From Melanocharis versteri (taxonomy: Eukaryota > Chordata > Aves > Passeriformes > Melanocharitidae): a stretch of 64,000 nt of DNA. The notes under the pieces were generated by a model that saw nothing but the letters and a program-made list of their open reading frames with translations, had not been told where the DNA came from and searched no databases. The translations under genes were made by a program, and so were the position numbers. The stretch covers positions 761,154 to 825,153 of the forward strand of contig VZTG01001536.1 in the NCBI GenBank assembly GCA_013397845.1, read 5' to 3'. Each line of letters starts with the position of its first letter. Positions within the stretch are counted from its first letter, which is position 1. Shown here in pieces: positions 1 through 12,883 of the stretch.

Positions 1-3000
1 TGGTAACATTGCAGCTGGAATCTTTGCAAACTAGAAGAGTTACCATGATTACTACCTTCCCGTGTTTTAACCATGTATCAGAAAACATTTAGTAAAGTTT
101 GAGAAATGTTTCTTAAATGTCATACCTTTTCACTATATTGATATTTCTACAACATTAAAATCAGGAGGTTCAACAATAAGACCTAATAAACAACAATATA
201 CTTCCTGGTTAACTGCAAAACTTAGTGACAGATTCTTGAACCTTCAGTCATATGAAATAACACCTATAGGCTAAACATGGGAGCCAGTGAGGAAGTCAGA
301 GGTTTCTCCTCTGTCACTATATGAAAATAACTTCTACTTTCTAATGAAGTTCAAAAAGGATTTGCTTCAGATATTCTGACTCTACAAGAAGTTCTCTACT
401 GTGCTGCTGATGCCCTCTGTCATCAACTTTGTTGATGGACTGAAACTTCGGAAACCACCAAAGTCGCTAACGGTCTCGCAGTTCCAACACTGGAGTCCAG
501 GCTCTGAGAGAGACTGTTCATTTTCACAATGAAATTATGTAACTCAGTTATTAAGTCAAGCAATGGCTTCTGATTGAAAGGAACTCAATCTTTTTCTTGA
601 TTGCCTGATTCATTTGTGATATTGCCATAGCTCCATTTTATTTAGTTCCTTTGTAATCCCATTTCTTTTCGTGGTGAATGGAATGAATGCATATGGATAA
701 CCTTTCTAAAACACCTTCATAAGGAAACAAGGCTTATACATCCATGCTGTGTGTACACTTGCCTGCCTTCATTCCTACAGATGTGCATCTGTTGGTCATT
801 TTCAACTGCATTTGAGGAAAAGGCAGTTTCAAGCATAAACAGCTGCCCTCGTGTTTTTTGGAAATACTGGAGAACAGAGAAGGGTGATCCAAACAAGAGG
901 CTTGTTTGTCATGTTACTAGATGCCAAATATTGTATTAAAAAGAAAAAGGAGAAGTTTAATTTTTATACCAATCAACCAGAAAAAAAACCCAAAACAAAA
1001 CAACAAAACCCTGCAGGATATCAGGCTTTGTTAGTTTGAATAATTGGCACCTACCGCAGTAGCTTATTTTCATTTTGTGATTTTTTTCATATAGTAACAT
1101 AATCTTCTGTGGTTGGGCTGCAAATTTTACATGGCTCTAGAGAGTCCTTTTGAAAACACAAGAACCATGACAATATTTATGAAAACCTGCCTTAAAAACA
1201 CAGCTTCTTTTCTTTAGAAAAACATGATCCAAAATTATAATTTTGATCAGACAGTTTGTAACTTGCAAGAAAACAAGACATCGTAATAGCTCTTAAATGG
1301 ATACCCTGTGAACTACTCTGTCTCTTAAGAGTGCATCTGTGGGACCCTGAAGTAAAGTTAATATACATTTAAAGCTGCCAATTAGACAGGGATCAAGAAA
1401 ACAGGGAAACAGACTGGAAAAAGAAAGTATAAAGAATACTTAAAAAAATAGGCTAAAGGAAACAGTACTAAATACTACAGAGGATTACAGAATCCCTTCA
1501 TATAATGAGCATATTAAACTAAGTGGAATTTTTTTAAACTCCCACTAGGTAATAACCAATATTTACATTACAGCATTTTGTAGATGCCTAATGGAAAGCT
1601 TTTGGCCCATTGAGTTACCCATGGTACAAATCCAAGATTGGTTTGAACACCATCCCCTAACATCAGGGTAAATTCAAAGAGCCTAAATTAGGCTTTGAAC
1701 CCAGGCTCCTTCAGTGTTGGTGAAGACAGACTGTGAAATAACTTTCTGAAGACTAAAACCTGCTTTCAGGAAGGTCCCCTTAAATAATATTGCCTTCTTT
1801 TGTGTATTTATTTAGGAGTTAGAATACAAGCTCAAGAGGTGATGATTTTGTTAATTTCTGTGTTAAGAATACAGTGAAGGCTTCAAAAGAACTGACACAA
1901 GGGAGTCTACCTCCAGCCCACTGGGAATAGCATTCAGTTAAGTGTCAGCTGATTTGCATTCAGCCTAAGTATGAGCTCTAAACTGTGACTTCAAGCAGAA
2001 AAGGTCATATGCATATCTCAGCCTGAGGGGCTCTCAGAGGAACTGTTTCGGCAATCAGAACAAACATTTTGCTCAGAAATGCTTAGCCTTGTCATTGGCT
2101 AAACATTTGTACCAAACACCCTTAGGCAAGTTTTTTTTATCAATCTTAAAAGAGATTAACTTAAAACTAATAAAACTGAAGAATATTTAATGTTGTAAAA
2201 GAACAAGAGCTCAAAGTGTTCCACTTACTAGAAGCATAAGAATAAGTAGGATAAAATAAGGAGAATAATCACCTAAATCCTACCAAACAATGGCCTGATA
2301 AAAAGCAATTAAATGAATATCAAATGCGGGGAAAAAATCTAGAGTTAACTGATTTGTTAACGGCAATTTTTAATTACCTCTGTAAATATATTTTAATATT
2401 TCCACCCAACAGACCCTTTGTTATTTCTGTCTAATAGAACATTCTGAAACAGAAGCAGAATTGTTCTACTGCTGGTAAAGGGTCATTTGTTTTCTCTTTT
2501 AAGCTGAAAAATATTTCAATTCTATCTGGTTTCAGGGAAAAAGAAAAATGACAATCCAAACAAAAACAAGTATGTTAAAACCCAGTAATTTCTTCAATAA
2601 AATTTACACCCAAAGGTCTGAACATTGTATACTATTGGCAGGCACAGTATTGTCAATGGTTGCCACTCAGTTAACATTTCTGTTATAAAGATTCCTTTGT
2701 CAGATAACAGCAGACAGAAGAGTTTGTGAAATCACCTGCAATCTTAAATGCATAACTCATTGATATTTTATTGATACACTGGAACTTATTTTACTTTTTA
2801 AAATTAAAGTGATGGATGTTACACAATTTTAGTGCACTGAGTTCTTCATACTAGATGAACAATTAGATGACCAAATGCCTTCAGAAGCTATCAAATAAAA
2901 TATTAAAACTTGATTATTGTCCTGAATAATAATATTGTAATACATCTTGAATATGTCCAAAGGCATACTAGAAGCTCATAAAATAATCATGACTTAAACA

Positions 3001-3925
3001 GATTTTAAGTAGAAGGCAGAAGCATGCTAAAATGTTACTTTTGTGGATTTTTAAAGATAGTATCTCTCTGTAAGTAGTTGTCTCTAAAATATTTGCACAG
3101 TGAAATTTGACTAATTTGTGATAAATTCATATAGGTATGGACTAAAAATTTCTAATAGCATTGCATTGGTTAAGCTAAGCACTGGCATAATTTAGAGATA
3201 AAACAGACTCTGACACCACCATTACCTTTGGGTTGCATTACTTTCTAAAAAAACCCAATGCATCTCCTAGCTAAACCAGAAGTTACACATTATGTTCAGA
3301 AATCACCTTCTGAATTTGCAGACTGCATCACACAGGAGATCAAATCAAGTCGTAGTAATTGTTCCTCTGACCTTTAACTATTAATATAAAACCTGATGAA
3401 TTAAATGAAGGACACACAAATTAGAAGGGCATGAGACAGTTAATAAAACACTGTATAAAAATATAAAAAAAACCAGCTAATACACATATACTTCCTGTGA
3501 AAAATATTTCCCAGTCACGCCTTACCAAACTGCAATTTAAAATCACAATAAGCTAATTCCTTTGAAGTTTTTTTTTAAAGTAAAAATTATTATATAGGGT
3601 ATTCTAATAAGGTCTGGGTACAAGCTTTACATTCTCTAAAAGTTTTCTTGCCACGTGGAACTGCCCTCCCCCCAAAGACCCACCTGATGAGCATCAGTGC
3701 ACAGGAAATCCACTGATACAAAAAAAGACACCATCTTTTTTTAGGAGAAAGTAAATAAAGTCAGAGAAAAAGTAAGCACAAACAGCAGATAAGAGTGCAG
3801 AAAGAAAGAGATTGATACACCTGCTTTGGGAAGTAAGAATGTAAGTTTTCAACTTCTGAGAAAAAATAAAAAAGGTTTATCAAATTCTGGCTACAATGTC
3901 AGTAAAAGTATGCATGCACCTTTGC
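1..3925. other. AT-rich stretch, no gene recognised
   Basis: This stretch holds no recognised exon, RNA gene or mobile element. It is A-rich on the + strand, as is the rest of the DNA left of the CpG island, so it could be a 3' part or an intron of the minus-strand gene A, or its downstream flank. Poly-A and poly-T runs occur but no long tandem repeat. Minus-strand donor-like sites, such as the one near 3,522, are not followed by a usable open exon. Confidence 0.5.
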
Positions 3926-4186
3926 CTAAATAGTTTTAGCTGAGAAGATATCCAATACAAAACAAAAATGTGACATTAAAATCATCATCAACAGGACAGT
4001 AAAATAAGCCAGGGAATAATTTATTTTTTCGAAAGATTTAAATGTAGACCACCAGTCTTTTCTAGTAGGTATTTGAAACAGAAAACTTGGATCATTAGGT
4101 ATGTCCCCTAATTCTATGCACCAAGACTTATACGGAAAGAAATCTAAATACAAAGCTTTCAGATTTTTTAGAACACCTCTTAAATA
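3926..4186 (-). CDS. gene A, candidate last exon (unidentified protein)
   Basis: I do not recognise this product. Read on the minus strand, a pyrimidine-rich tract ending in CAG (plus 4,187-4,189 as CTG) is followed directly by an open frame of 86 codons that ends in a stop at 3,926-3,928. The first part looks protein-like, with short stretches such as YLRGVLKNLKALYLDFFPYK and IPTRKDWWSTFKSFEK. The last 25 or so residues are hydrophobic and could be a membrane segment, or simply intron read through past a missed donor. The exon begins in phase 0, which fits the phase-0 end of the candidate 25-base exon at 5,013-5,037. Chance remains possible, because open stretches of this length occur elsewhere in the window. 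Confidence 0.28.
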   Translation of the reverse strand, partial: YLRGVLKNLKALYLDFFPYKSWCIELGDIPNDPSFLFQIPTRKDWWSTFKSFEKINYSLAYFTVLLMMILMSHFCFVLDIFSAKTI

Positions 4187-5012
4187 CTGTTATAAAAAGG
4201 GGTCTGTGGTGGCCACACTCAGTGGAGTATCCAAGAGTGGGAACGTGCATAGGGGCACCCACCAGCCTCATATGCATGATCTTGCACAATCCCAGTCTTG
4301 CATAGATCCTTGCAGCCTAACTCTTTAGCCAGGATGTTCCCTGCCTACAAGCCCTTGCACACTCACTCCCTTGCAGAAATTCTCCTTCCATGGGGCTTTC
4401 CTCACTTACTTCCTTAAATACAAAAAAAAAAATAAAAAATCAGGAAATAATATTTCGTTCCATAAATCATCGGCTTAATAACACAGCTGTCATTAAGACA
4501 AATCTTACATGGAAATAACAGAAAAGAAATCCTATCTGAACAATTACTGAAAGAATGAAAGATCTGCTAAACTTAGAAGACCTAATACCTACAGATGTTT
4601 TCAAGAACACCTAGTAAGCCCAAACAATTTAGCAAAAGTAGTTCTTTCCTATTATAATGAGAAGCAGAGCAAGACAAAAATTATTAAAAATGCTCATGTG
4701 AGAATGACAAAACCATTGGATGTCTTAAGCACATAAAACGGGCAAGAAAACACTGTAGCCTTTGATCTGGATTTAGGTCAGTTTTTGTGCAGTACACTAT
4801 GTATTGCCTACCAACCACTCAAAACATTCTCATTAATATGCTTATGGCCAATGAAATAGGCCTCAAACATAACTTTCAAGATGTATTCTTCCTCCAACTG
4901 GTTGTTACACAGGAAGTTAGCAGTATGCCATGCTTGCTTCAAGAGTTTTCATTGCACAGACATTTCTATGATGTATTTTATGTTTTGTCATGTGCAGAAT
5001 TTTCATACTTAC

Positions 5013-5037
5013 TGTAGTATACACTTGTTTAAAAAGA
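5013..5037 (-). CDS. gene A, candidate 25-base exon
   Basis: On the minus strand this short segment is followed by a strong donor (ACA then GTAAGTATG; plus 5,003-5,012) and preceded by a T-rich tract ending in AAAG. It is retained mainly for its phase. One base completes the split codon left by the 6,409-6,491 exon, and eight codons (LFKQVYTT) lead in phase 0 into the exon at 4,186. The acceptor is only moderate, and exons this short are easy to imagine by chance. Confidence 0.18.
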
Positions 5038-6408
5038 CTTTCATCACACAAAAAATCCAATCAACCAACAACCAAACCCCACCAAAAAAAGCTAGTCTGG
5101 ATCCTAGTCAAGCTAATAACATACTTGTGTTATGAAACTGAAAATAAATCAGTATTTACTCTTGCTATCAAGATCTTGACATCACTCCTTACAGAAAGAT
5201 AGGTGAAGAGTAATTTTTTAAAAAGAAAAATCTTACATTAAAAGAGATCATCATAAATGTATGAAAAGCTAAATTATATGTTTACCATCCTATTATAATT
5301 AAGGCAGGTTTTATTATAACATCAGAATCCTGTTCTTTCCAGGCAAGAGGCCCAACAGAAATTCCACAGAAAGTCTGAATAGAATTAAATTGCTCTCAGG
5401 AGCAATTCCTTTATTTGCAGGCATCCCCTCAACTTACACTTATCAAAGACCAAATTTTGCAACTATAAGAAACATTATATTTGTAATATATCTACAGAAT
5501 TAGAGTGCAACTATTAAACACAAGATTCCAAAATCCAGCACATTGTGACCCCATACAGGAATCTATAATTTCATCTTACCTGATACGTATTTTATCTAAG
5601 AAAGGAAGTTATCAGAGCACAGTAACTCTTACAGCAAAAATTATTTAACTATGCTATGAAAATGAAAAGCTATGCCAAATGGCTTATATAGATGTCAAGT
5701 ATATAAGAGAATCAACTACTGCTAGGAGGAACCAGTCAGTCTTTCACAGTAGTTTTTCTTACAACTTTGTCTAGAAATTTTATCAATGTACCAACAGTAT
5801 TGTTTGCTAATTTTTTGATTTTGCAATAACTGTCATTTCAAAATGGTTAAGAAAACTTTAGGAAAGAAATTAAACCTCTCTGACCCCTTAGAAGTCCTAC
5901 CAGATAATTTCAGTTAAACATAGACTAAGCATATATATTACCTAAAGTATCAATTATGAAAAGAAGGAAAAATTTCATTTCCATGCTACAGACTCCAGCA
6001 CTCTCTGCCTGTAAAGTTTGGGAACATAGCCATAGGAAAAATCATACTGTGTTAGTGATCACCCAGGTCCCCGCTTCAGGGAGTCACATTCAGTTCCTTT
6101 TCTGCTTCCCCACTCCTTTTCCTAGTACACATGCCACTGTGCTACATCTCCTGTCTCCTTCACCCACTTAAAGCTTCTAGTGTTATTTAAGTTTTAGCAG
6201 TGACAAGAGGAGACTGTGAGACAAGGGACAGCATCCAGAACCTGACAGCTACAGACATGGCCAGCTGCTCCAATTCCTTGAAGCATTCAGTATATACTTG
6301 GCAGCAGTACTCCCCGCATACTTGCAGCAGACCACATAAGAATTAGCTGCAGCTGATCTCATCTAAAAAGCACGTGTTGCTGCTACCCAAGCACTGACGC
6401 AGGCTTAC

Positions 6409-6491
6409 CTGACTGTATTCAGAAAGCCAAGCTGACGTTTATGATGTAGTTCACTATTATAACGGCAACAATATGGTGTTATATAGTTTTT
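6409..6491 (-). CDS. gene A, candidate internal exon
   Basis: This minus-strand exon has two good splice signals: a CCTTTTGACCCTCAG-type acceptor (plus 6,492 onward) and a consensus donor CAG|GTAAGC (plus 6,403-6,411). Of the three frames only one is open across all 83 bases. It reads KNYITPYCCRYNSEL and then HHKRQLGFLNTV, starts in phase 0 and ends in phase 2. The residue mix, rich in K, R, H and Y with well-spaced polar residues, looks coding. The domain is not recognised. It would be an internal exon of the minus-strand gene whose first coding exon lies in the CpG island at 13.0 kb. Confidence 0.4.
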
Positions 6492-6702
6492 CTGAGGGTC
6501 AAAAGGGAGTTGTATTAACTACCCCCTCCACACCTTCAGAAAAGCAGCCAATTTATTAAAGCAAAAAGTACCACACAGCCTTTTCTTTGTCCAAATAGAA
6601 AGTAAATTAGTCACCACTAATTTGTCTGACCTTAGCAGCAGCAAAGCCATGGAGTGACCACAAACAACCATAATACGGAAGAAATAAAATCATGTGAAAA
6701 TT

Positions 6703-7145
6703 CAGGTTGAAAATTATCCCAAGAAGTCTCCAGTTCAACCTCTTTCTCCAAGCATGGTTATCTCAGAACAGGTTGCTCAGGGCTTTTTCCATTTGGGTCT
6801 CGAAAATCTCCAAGACTGCACAGCTCTGGGAAACCTGATTTACTGCTTGACTATCCTCATTATGAAAAACCTTTTCACCATCATGAACACCTCACTTACA
6901 ACACACATCTCTTGTCCTCCCACCACTAGAGAGAACCGACTGTTTTTTTCTTCCTGATAACTTTCTCATAGATATTGCATCACTAGGTCTGTCAGGACTT
7001 AATACCATGAGGTATCCTGGTAGCTTTCTCTTTTCCAGGCTGAAATACAGTTCCCCTCAGCTCCTCCTCCCGCAACATGAGCTCCAGAACCTTGCCTTGA
7101 TGGCTCTTCACTGAACTCACTTCAGGTAGCATCCTAGAGCATTCC
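6703..7145 (-). mobile_element. Old CR1 LINE fragment, 3' part
   Basis: The + strand reads as the reverse complement of a CR1 3' region. Blocks include 'ggttgctcagggctttttcc', 'tctccaagactgcacagctc' and 'actgcttgactatcctcatt', ending near 'ggctcttcactgaactcact', which matches the familiar CR1 ORF2 C-terminal and 3' UTR order. It is heavily diverged with several small deletions, so it is an old copy with no open frame. It lies between candidate exons of gene A, in the same orientation as that gene. Confidence 0.8.
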
Positions 7146-10100
7146 CAGTCAACTAACAGGGAGAAGACTAAGACAAAGGCTGAAGCCTACACAGAGTATA
7201 GGATTTTTCGTAAATGAAATTGAAGATACCGAGTTAAAAGAAAGAATATGTACATATGTGTCCATTTCTTTGGAAACTGTTCTGGAGACTTACTGCTGAG
7301 AAGGGTGTATGGTAGATGCTTTCTAAATCATCTCTCTCACATTTTCAATTGGTTGGCTCCAGAGGTGTACTCAGCTGCTTCTAGGACATGCTGACTTTAG
7401 ATAATTCCCTACACAGCAAATTGACAGCTTAAAGTCATGTTTGGAGACTATTCTTATTAACTGTAGTCTAATAATTTGTTCCAAATTCCTACATTTGCAG
7501 TAAAAAAAATTCTCAAAACTGAAAAATGCCCTCTTCAGAGAAACAACAGATGAAGATACCCATACACGCAGAGCACTGCAGGATTTTAACTTTAATGAAA
7601 TCTGTAAACAGTTTGCAAAGTTTAAAATAGTTTAATTCCTGTGCAAGAATTGACATAATATGACAACTATCTCTGTAATCATCTCCAGTTAGAATATTTT
7701 ATTCATTAGTTCATAAAAAAGTAATTAGTAGAGGAGTTTTGAAAAGGCACTGCCATAATGTTTTAAAATCAATTTGTTTACCTCCTCTAGACATGAAACT
7801 TAAAACCTCTCAAGGCCTTTTTCTGTGTAAAATATCGTTAATTGAATGAAGTGATTAAAGACAAGAATTGTCAATCAAACCACGAAACAGAGTCTAACTG
7901 ATAATTTACTTATTAACTATTTTAAGTCGTATAACTGAATTATAAGAGAAGATTTACTGGAGATTCAAATGTGTAACAGATTTGCATAAATGAAGCAGCA
8001 TGATTTCTTCATGCTTATGGTAAGAAACAGATCTTTTCATCCTCACACTACAACTATGAAAATTACCAACCTTTCACCACATTCACAGAAATAAGGTGCT
8101 GACTTTGAAGTATTTTAAAATACGAGCAGTATGATTAAGCCATCTAGGTTATAGCTGGAAAACATAATATGAAATAGAAGATTTTTGAGGAAATTACGGT
8201 CTTAGGCATTAGTATTTTCTCTGTATATTCTGCTTTTACATTATACTATCAAAAAGGTCATTACAGTAAATACAAGCATGGAATTGGAAAGGAATGTAAC
8301 TTTATGAGGGGAAATAAAAACGTCCTTGTGTTGAAGCTTCTCACGTTTGAACCTAATGCAACTGAAGCGCCTCATCAATCCAGTGGGATGACTGTGTACT
8401 GGCACAAAGGAGGAGGTACAAACAGGCAGCAGACTCAGGCAGGTCTGCAGCACCGACAACTTTTGTGAGCTTACACTGTTACCAAGGTGTATGCACTGCT
8501 GTTAAAAAAAAATGTCGAGCTGCTTTAATCTAGGTTTAACCGGGGCCCCTGTCCAGTTTACTGCAAAGTCATACAAAAGTTCACATTGCACAAAGAATAA
8601 ATGTCCAGGGATGAAAACAACACCTTTCAATTGTGGTGCAAGTTTATACTGCTGTAAAGACTTGTGGAATTACCCTGCTAGAACTCGATATCATAACCAG
8701 TTTTAAATGAATTAAGACCGCGATATTGCCAAGAGGGTACACTCCCACTCACACAGCTTGTGCTAACATTCTGCTTTTCCCTTCTCATTGCATATATTAA
8801 CTTAAGAGCTGTTACAGCTGATCCAACTTCCTCTATATTTGCAAGAAAAAACAATGCCAGTGCAAAAGGAGAGATGGAAGCACACAGTCAGGACAGGGAG
8901 AAGGGCAAAACAGATGAACCTCGTTGAAGCAGAAGCTCTGCTTGCCTCAATCCCACAGACAGCAGTTCAACACTGTGAGCTTTAACAGGCTGGAGTATTT
9001 TCAGCAGGATCAGTTGATCAGCCAACATTGTACAAATGAGGACACAATAAAGGGCAGCAGTACTAAACAGCCTGAGAGCGGAAGAAGATAGGATTGCCTT
9101 GCAGAGCACTGACAGTTTAAATTGTCTCACAGTGTTCACTGAAGTGCACTTGTAGATTGTATACAATTGCTATTGTTAAACTGGAGCAGTTCCTCCTAGA
9201 CAGATGTGCTACTTCTCAATATACATTTATCAAAGCACTCCTTTAACTTGACATCTCTCTGCCCGAAAACACACTGCTTTTTCCAATAAATTAGCTGTTA
9301 TAATAAAAAGATACAACTTCTTTCTTGTATTCTTTCCTACAGCCTCAAAATCAAATCAGAAACTTTGACTGCTACAAGGTAAATAACAAAAGTAGTCTTA
9401 GTTATGCAGTGTGGATGAATATAAATATAATGTCAAATCAAAAGTTTCAGAATGTAAACAAATCACATTATGGTTAAAATGAAACTTTTGCTATGAGTAA
9501 TCAAATGGTAAAGGGTAAAAAGCCCTTCACAACACACATTACAGCAAATGGTTTGAAAGAAGCGTTTAAAGTACAAAGATAGAGAACTCATCCCAATACA
9601 TACAGACTGCAGACTCCTAAACGAGGAACAGAAGAATGTAAATCCAGAGCTGCAATACAAGTAACCATTTTTCTGCTTATGAGCCATTACGCTTCCTTTA
9701 GGAGATGAAAGCTGTGCCCTACACATAGTTAAGACTCTCTAAGGTTGAATAGCTGCTTTGATTTTAGAAATCCAGAAACAATGATTAGCATCCCTTCCTT
9801 TCTAAGGCCATTGTATAAATGTTCTCATTCTATCCTTGTGGCCTGTTCCTGGTGGCAGTTTCTGACTGATGTCATGGAACACATGAATGCAATAGTAATC
9901 TTTTAAAAGTTGGGAGATAGATAGTAATTACCTTTCTACTGTTTCCTTTAAGTACTAAAACTAATCCTGTCCTTGAAAAAGTGCTTTTACCACTAGTGCA
10001 TTACAGAAAAGTGGGACACTAACACTTTATTCTCTTATGTACAGTTGCAAAAAATAGGAAAATATCATCTGGAGTGGATCAGAAGAGAACAGAGATATCT

Positions 10101-10749
10101 TCCTGCTGCCCACATTCACGTTCAGACACTTCTATACTTGCTAGTGTATATATTAATTTTTAATTGTATTCCTAATTCTACATCCAGTACCTCTGAAGAA
10201 AGAGCACATAACACTCTTGATTCCACTGGAGGACAAAACAATTAAAATGTAAATGTAGCTTGTTAGTATAGATGACCTTTATTGAATCTTGCTTTTAATC
10301 TAAACTACTATATAAATTTACAGTTTTGGAATAACTTAAGCATTTTATTCAGTTCAGGAACATTTTTAGGTGGAATTTAAGCATTGTATTTTAGTAAGCA
10401 AGTTTTAGATTTAGCAAGAGCTGAGAAAAGTCTTAAATTTTGTATCTACTTAATTTCTGCACTTACTACTGACTATGAAAGCAGACTTCATTAAGGAACA
10501 TTCATGAAAAACAGCTTAGTAAAACACTCTTTGCTCAAGCAACGTAAAAGAATTCTGGAACCTTTACTACAATATTTACAGCTGTATATGCATAATGGTA
10601 ATCTGTTAAGGCTCTACACTAAGGGTTTAAGACTAAGTACATGCTTGCACCAAAGGCTATTAATCAATACCTCATTGTTTGACCTGGAGATGCCAAACAC
10701 GTTTAACCATATGCCTTATCATGCTGTTAACAAAAAGAATTACCATGTC
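7146..10749. other. Probable intron of gene A; weak exon-like segments only
   Basis: No gene is firmly supported here. On the minus strand, 8,888-9,166 is open for 92 codons, and a strong pyrimidine tract ending in CTCTCAG (about 9,080) lies inside it, but no good donor follows. A short segment at 9,932-9,954 has a GTAATT donor. Neither joins cleanly to the better exons, so I leave them uncalled. The rest is A-rich, single-copy-looking sequence. Confidence 0.4.
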
Positions 10750-10907
10750 TTAACTAGATATCCCTGCTGTGCTTTCAACCCTCCAGTCAACTCCTAAGCC
10801 TTCCATGAGAACTTCATCAATGATGTCAACCTCTGACAAGTGAGTACTTAATAAATCTGAAGCTCCAGTTAACCAGTAGTTGGAAAAGAGAAAAGGAACA
10901 CCCACTT
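10750..10907 (-). CDS. gene A, candidate third exon
   Basis: On the minus strand a CTGTCTGTGCAG acceptor precedes a frame open for 51 codons up to a TAA at 10,750-10,752. Its first two bases complete, in frame, the split codon left by the 11,370-11,412 exon. The peptide starts VGVPFLFSNYWLTGASDLL, followed by an acidic stretch (SEVDIIDEVLMEG). I do not recognise it. If this exon is terminal, exons 1-3 would encode about 114 residues. If a weak internal donor (AGG|GTTGAA, exon end 10,780) is used instead, the frame could continue in phase 0 to the 6.4-kb exon and give about 227 residues. Confidence 0.35.
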
Positions 10908-11161
10908 CTGCACAGACAGAGCGGCAGTCAGACATTCCTTACTGTATCCTGATTGTTTTGAACACCGACGGAAAATTATTCTGGTGGCTGCCTGACCGCA
11001 GCTGGGGCTTTTGCAAAACATAGCCCTGGCACTATGAATCTCCCAGGACCACTAAGAGCTTCACTGCTTCCTGCCCAATTGTGAGTACAACGCGTGCAGC
11101 AGGTCAGAGCACTGTAAACCCGAGCTCTGACAGGGCTGAGGGGGCAGGTGAGCAGGGCAGA

Positions 11162-11345
11162 AACGCAACAGGTTGCCCGGAGAGGTCAGGCAATCCCTGA
11201 TGTTGGGGGGTTTCACAGTTTAGCTAGGAAAACCTGTCACTGGCCTGATCTGAGTGCTAGTGATAGGCCCACTTCAAGGGGGAAGTTGGGTTAGATGACT
11301 TCCGGATGTCCATGCCAAAGAAAGTAATTTCTGTTATTCTGTGAG
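11162..11345 (+). mobile_element. CR1 LINE 3' tail fragment
   Basis: The + strand shows the CR1 3' end in sense: 'aacaggttgcccggagaggt', 'gggttagatgacttccgg' and a terminal 'ttctgttattctgtg', which is the degenerate CR1 octamer tail. Only about 180 bases of 3' end are present, the usual result of 5' truncation. The element is antisense to gene A and ends about 25 bases from a predicted splice donor of that gene. Confidence 0.82.
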
Positions 11346-11369
11346 TAGCTGCAAAGGCAGCAGATTTAC

Positions 11370-11412
11370 CTGTAAGCAGTTGCTTAATGACAGTATCACG
11401 AGATTTAATGTC
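11370..11412 (-). CDS. gene A, candidate second exon
   Basis: This 43-base minus-strand segment is bounded by an acceptor (TTCCTAAATATGAACAG) and a donor (CAG|GTAAATC). Read from phase 0 it gives DIKSRDTVIKQLLT plus one base. Phase 0 is exactly what exon 1 leaves if it is cut at GTG|GTAGGT, and the extra G joins AA of the next exon to make Glu. The peptide has the charge pattern of a surface helix or coiled coil, but no named family is recognised. A CR1 tail lies just downstream in the following intron. Confidence 0.4.
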
Positions 11413-12883
11413 CTGTTCATATTTAGGAAGTTAGAAATGCAGCCATAAAAATTAATATTCTAAAAATATTTAAAAGGAAACCTAAATTCTGATTAAACTC
11501 ATAGTTACGTTCACAAGTCGCAGCTCCTTTTTTAAAATTAAGTATGTATTTCTCAAATTCCACTGACACTGCTGATTCTTCTAGACAAAATTGTCTTTTA
11601 CACATCCAGGTGTAAACAAATATGTGCAAACATCCATTACTTGAATTTTTTCCAGAGACCAGGAAACATATCTTGAAAATTAATCCTAAAGGTTGCTGAA
11701 GTATTATAATCTATTTCATGCATCTCTAGAATAAAAACAAACAAACCAAACAATTTTTAAAACAAAGGGATTTTCTGGCCATATTCACCTTGTGGTTTTC
11801 CAAGTAAGGTGAAATATGTTTTAATTTTACTAATTAGGAGAAAGTTTTTCAGGTACACAATTTTATGCTATTTAAATTTGTTTAAAGACATGCTTGTTTG
11901 GGTTTTTAAGAGGATCTTCTTGCAGATAACAAGATCAGAAAGACTGCTCCAGGAAGACCACTTCAGCAAAACAAAGGGAAATAATGTATTTCGTAACAAC
12001 TGTCAGAATACTCTATTAAAAACAAATTTAAAAAAACCCTTGAGGACTCACGATTTTGCTAACACCTTGAACTGTGTCCAAACAAAGAAAAAAATAATTC
12101 AGGGATTTAAGCAGAAATGTATGGTAATATTACTTCATCCACTTACATGTAGAACATTTGTACTCTGTACTAGTTGAAGTTTTTTTAACTCCTAAATTCT
12201 GATAAAGGTAGACAAATAAAACAGTTTAAAGAGACTTGAAGGGCCTTTATACTAATATTTTAACTCCCAAGCCTCTAAGTTCATTAGAAATTTTGACTGT
12301 TACTTAAAGTGAAGCTTGCTGGATCAGTTTCTCTGTCTTTGAACTACAAGTTGGAGAACTAATGTTTGTTTGTTTAGTACTCTCGTAGATGGTGTGGAAG
12401 CTTTTTTTTATTTTCCAAGCTTGTTTTAAAAATCTATTAATCTCTTTTCCAGATCTCTGCCATCCTATGTGACATTCACATCCAATTTACACACTATGCC
12501 AGCGTACGAAAACTTTTGAGAAATACTGCACTACCACTTGACAGCATTTTGCTAAGTGGGAGGCAGTAAGCCTCACAGACAATTCCATAGGCTGGCAGTT
12601 TTAATAGGATGTGCACCGCCAATACAAAACCATAAAGAAAAATTGTCGCACCAAAGCAAAGCACTCGGTGATCGAAGCATCATGACTACTACAGGCACAG
12701 AGAGTTTCCCTGTGATAATACTTCTGCAAAATCTGAAGGTAATTCCAGCAACCGGCAAACTCCAGATAAGGTATTAGCAACTCGCACACCTTCGTGGCAT
12801 ACTTTATCCACAGCTCTTACTTGCTATGCTTCTTGGACACGTTGAGTTAATTGGCATCACCTCTATGCTAGCAGCAAACCTAC
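11413..12883. other. Probable first coding intron of gene A
   Basis: This interval lies between candidate exons 1 and 2. It contains an open minus-strand segment at 12,601-12,728 preceded by TTCAGATTTTGCAG, but the + strand is also open there for 73 codons (12,556-12,777). The openness therefore probably reflects local composition with fewer AT-rich stops, and I do not call an exon. No repeats were recognised. Confidence 0.4.

Noticed and set aside
12556..12777. Open frames on both strands near the first coding exon of gene A
   Set aside because: Plus and minus frames are open over the same bases and cannot both be real. The minus-strand acceptor is fair but the donor is absent.
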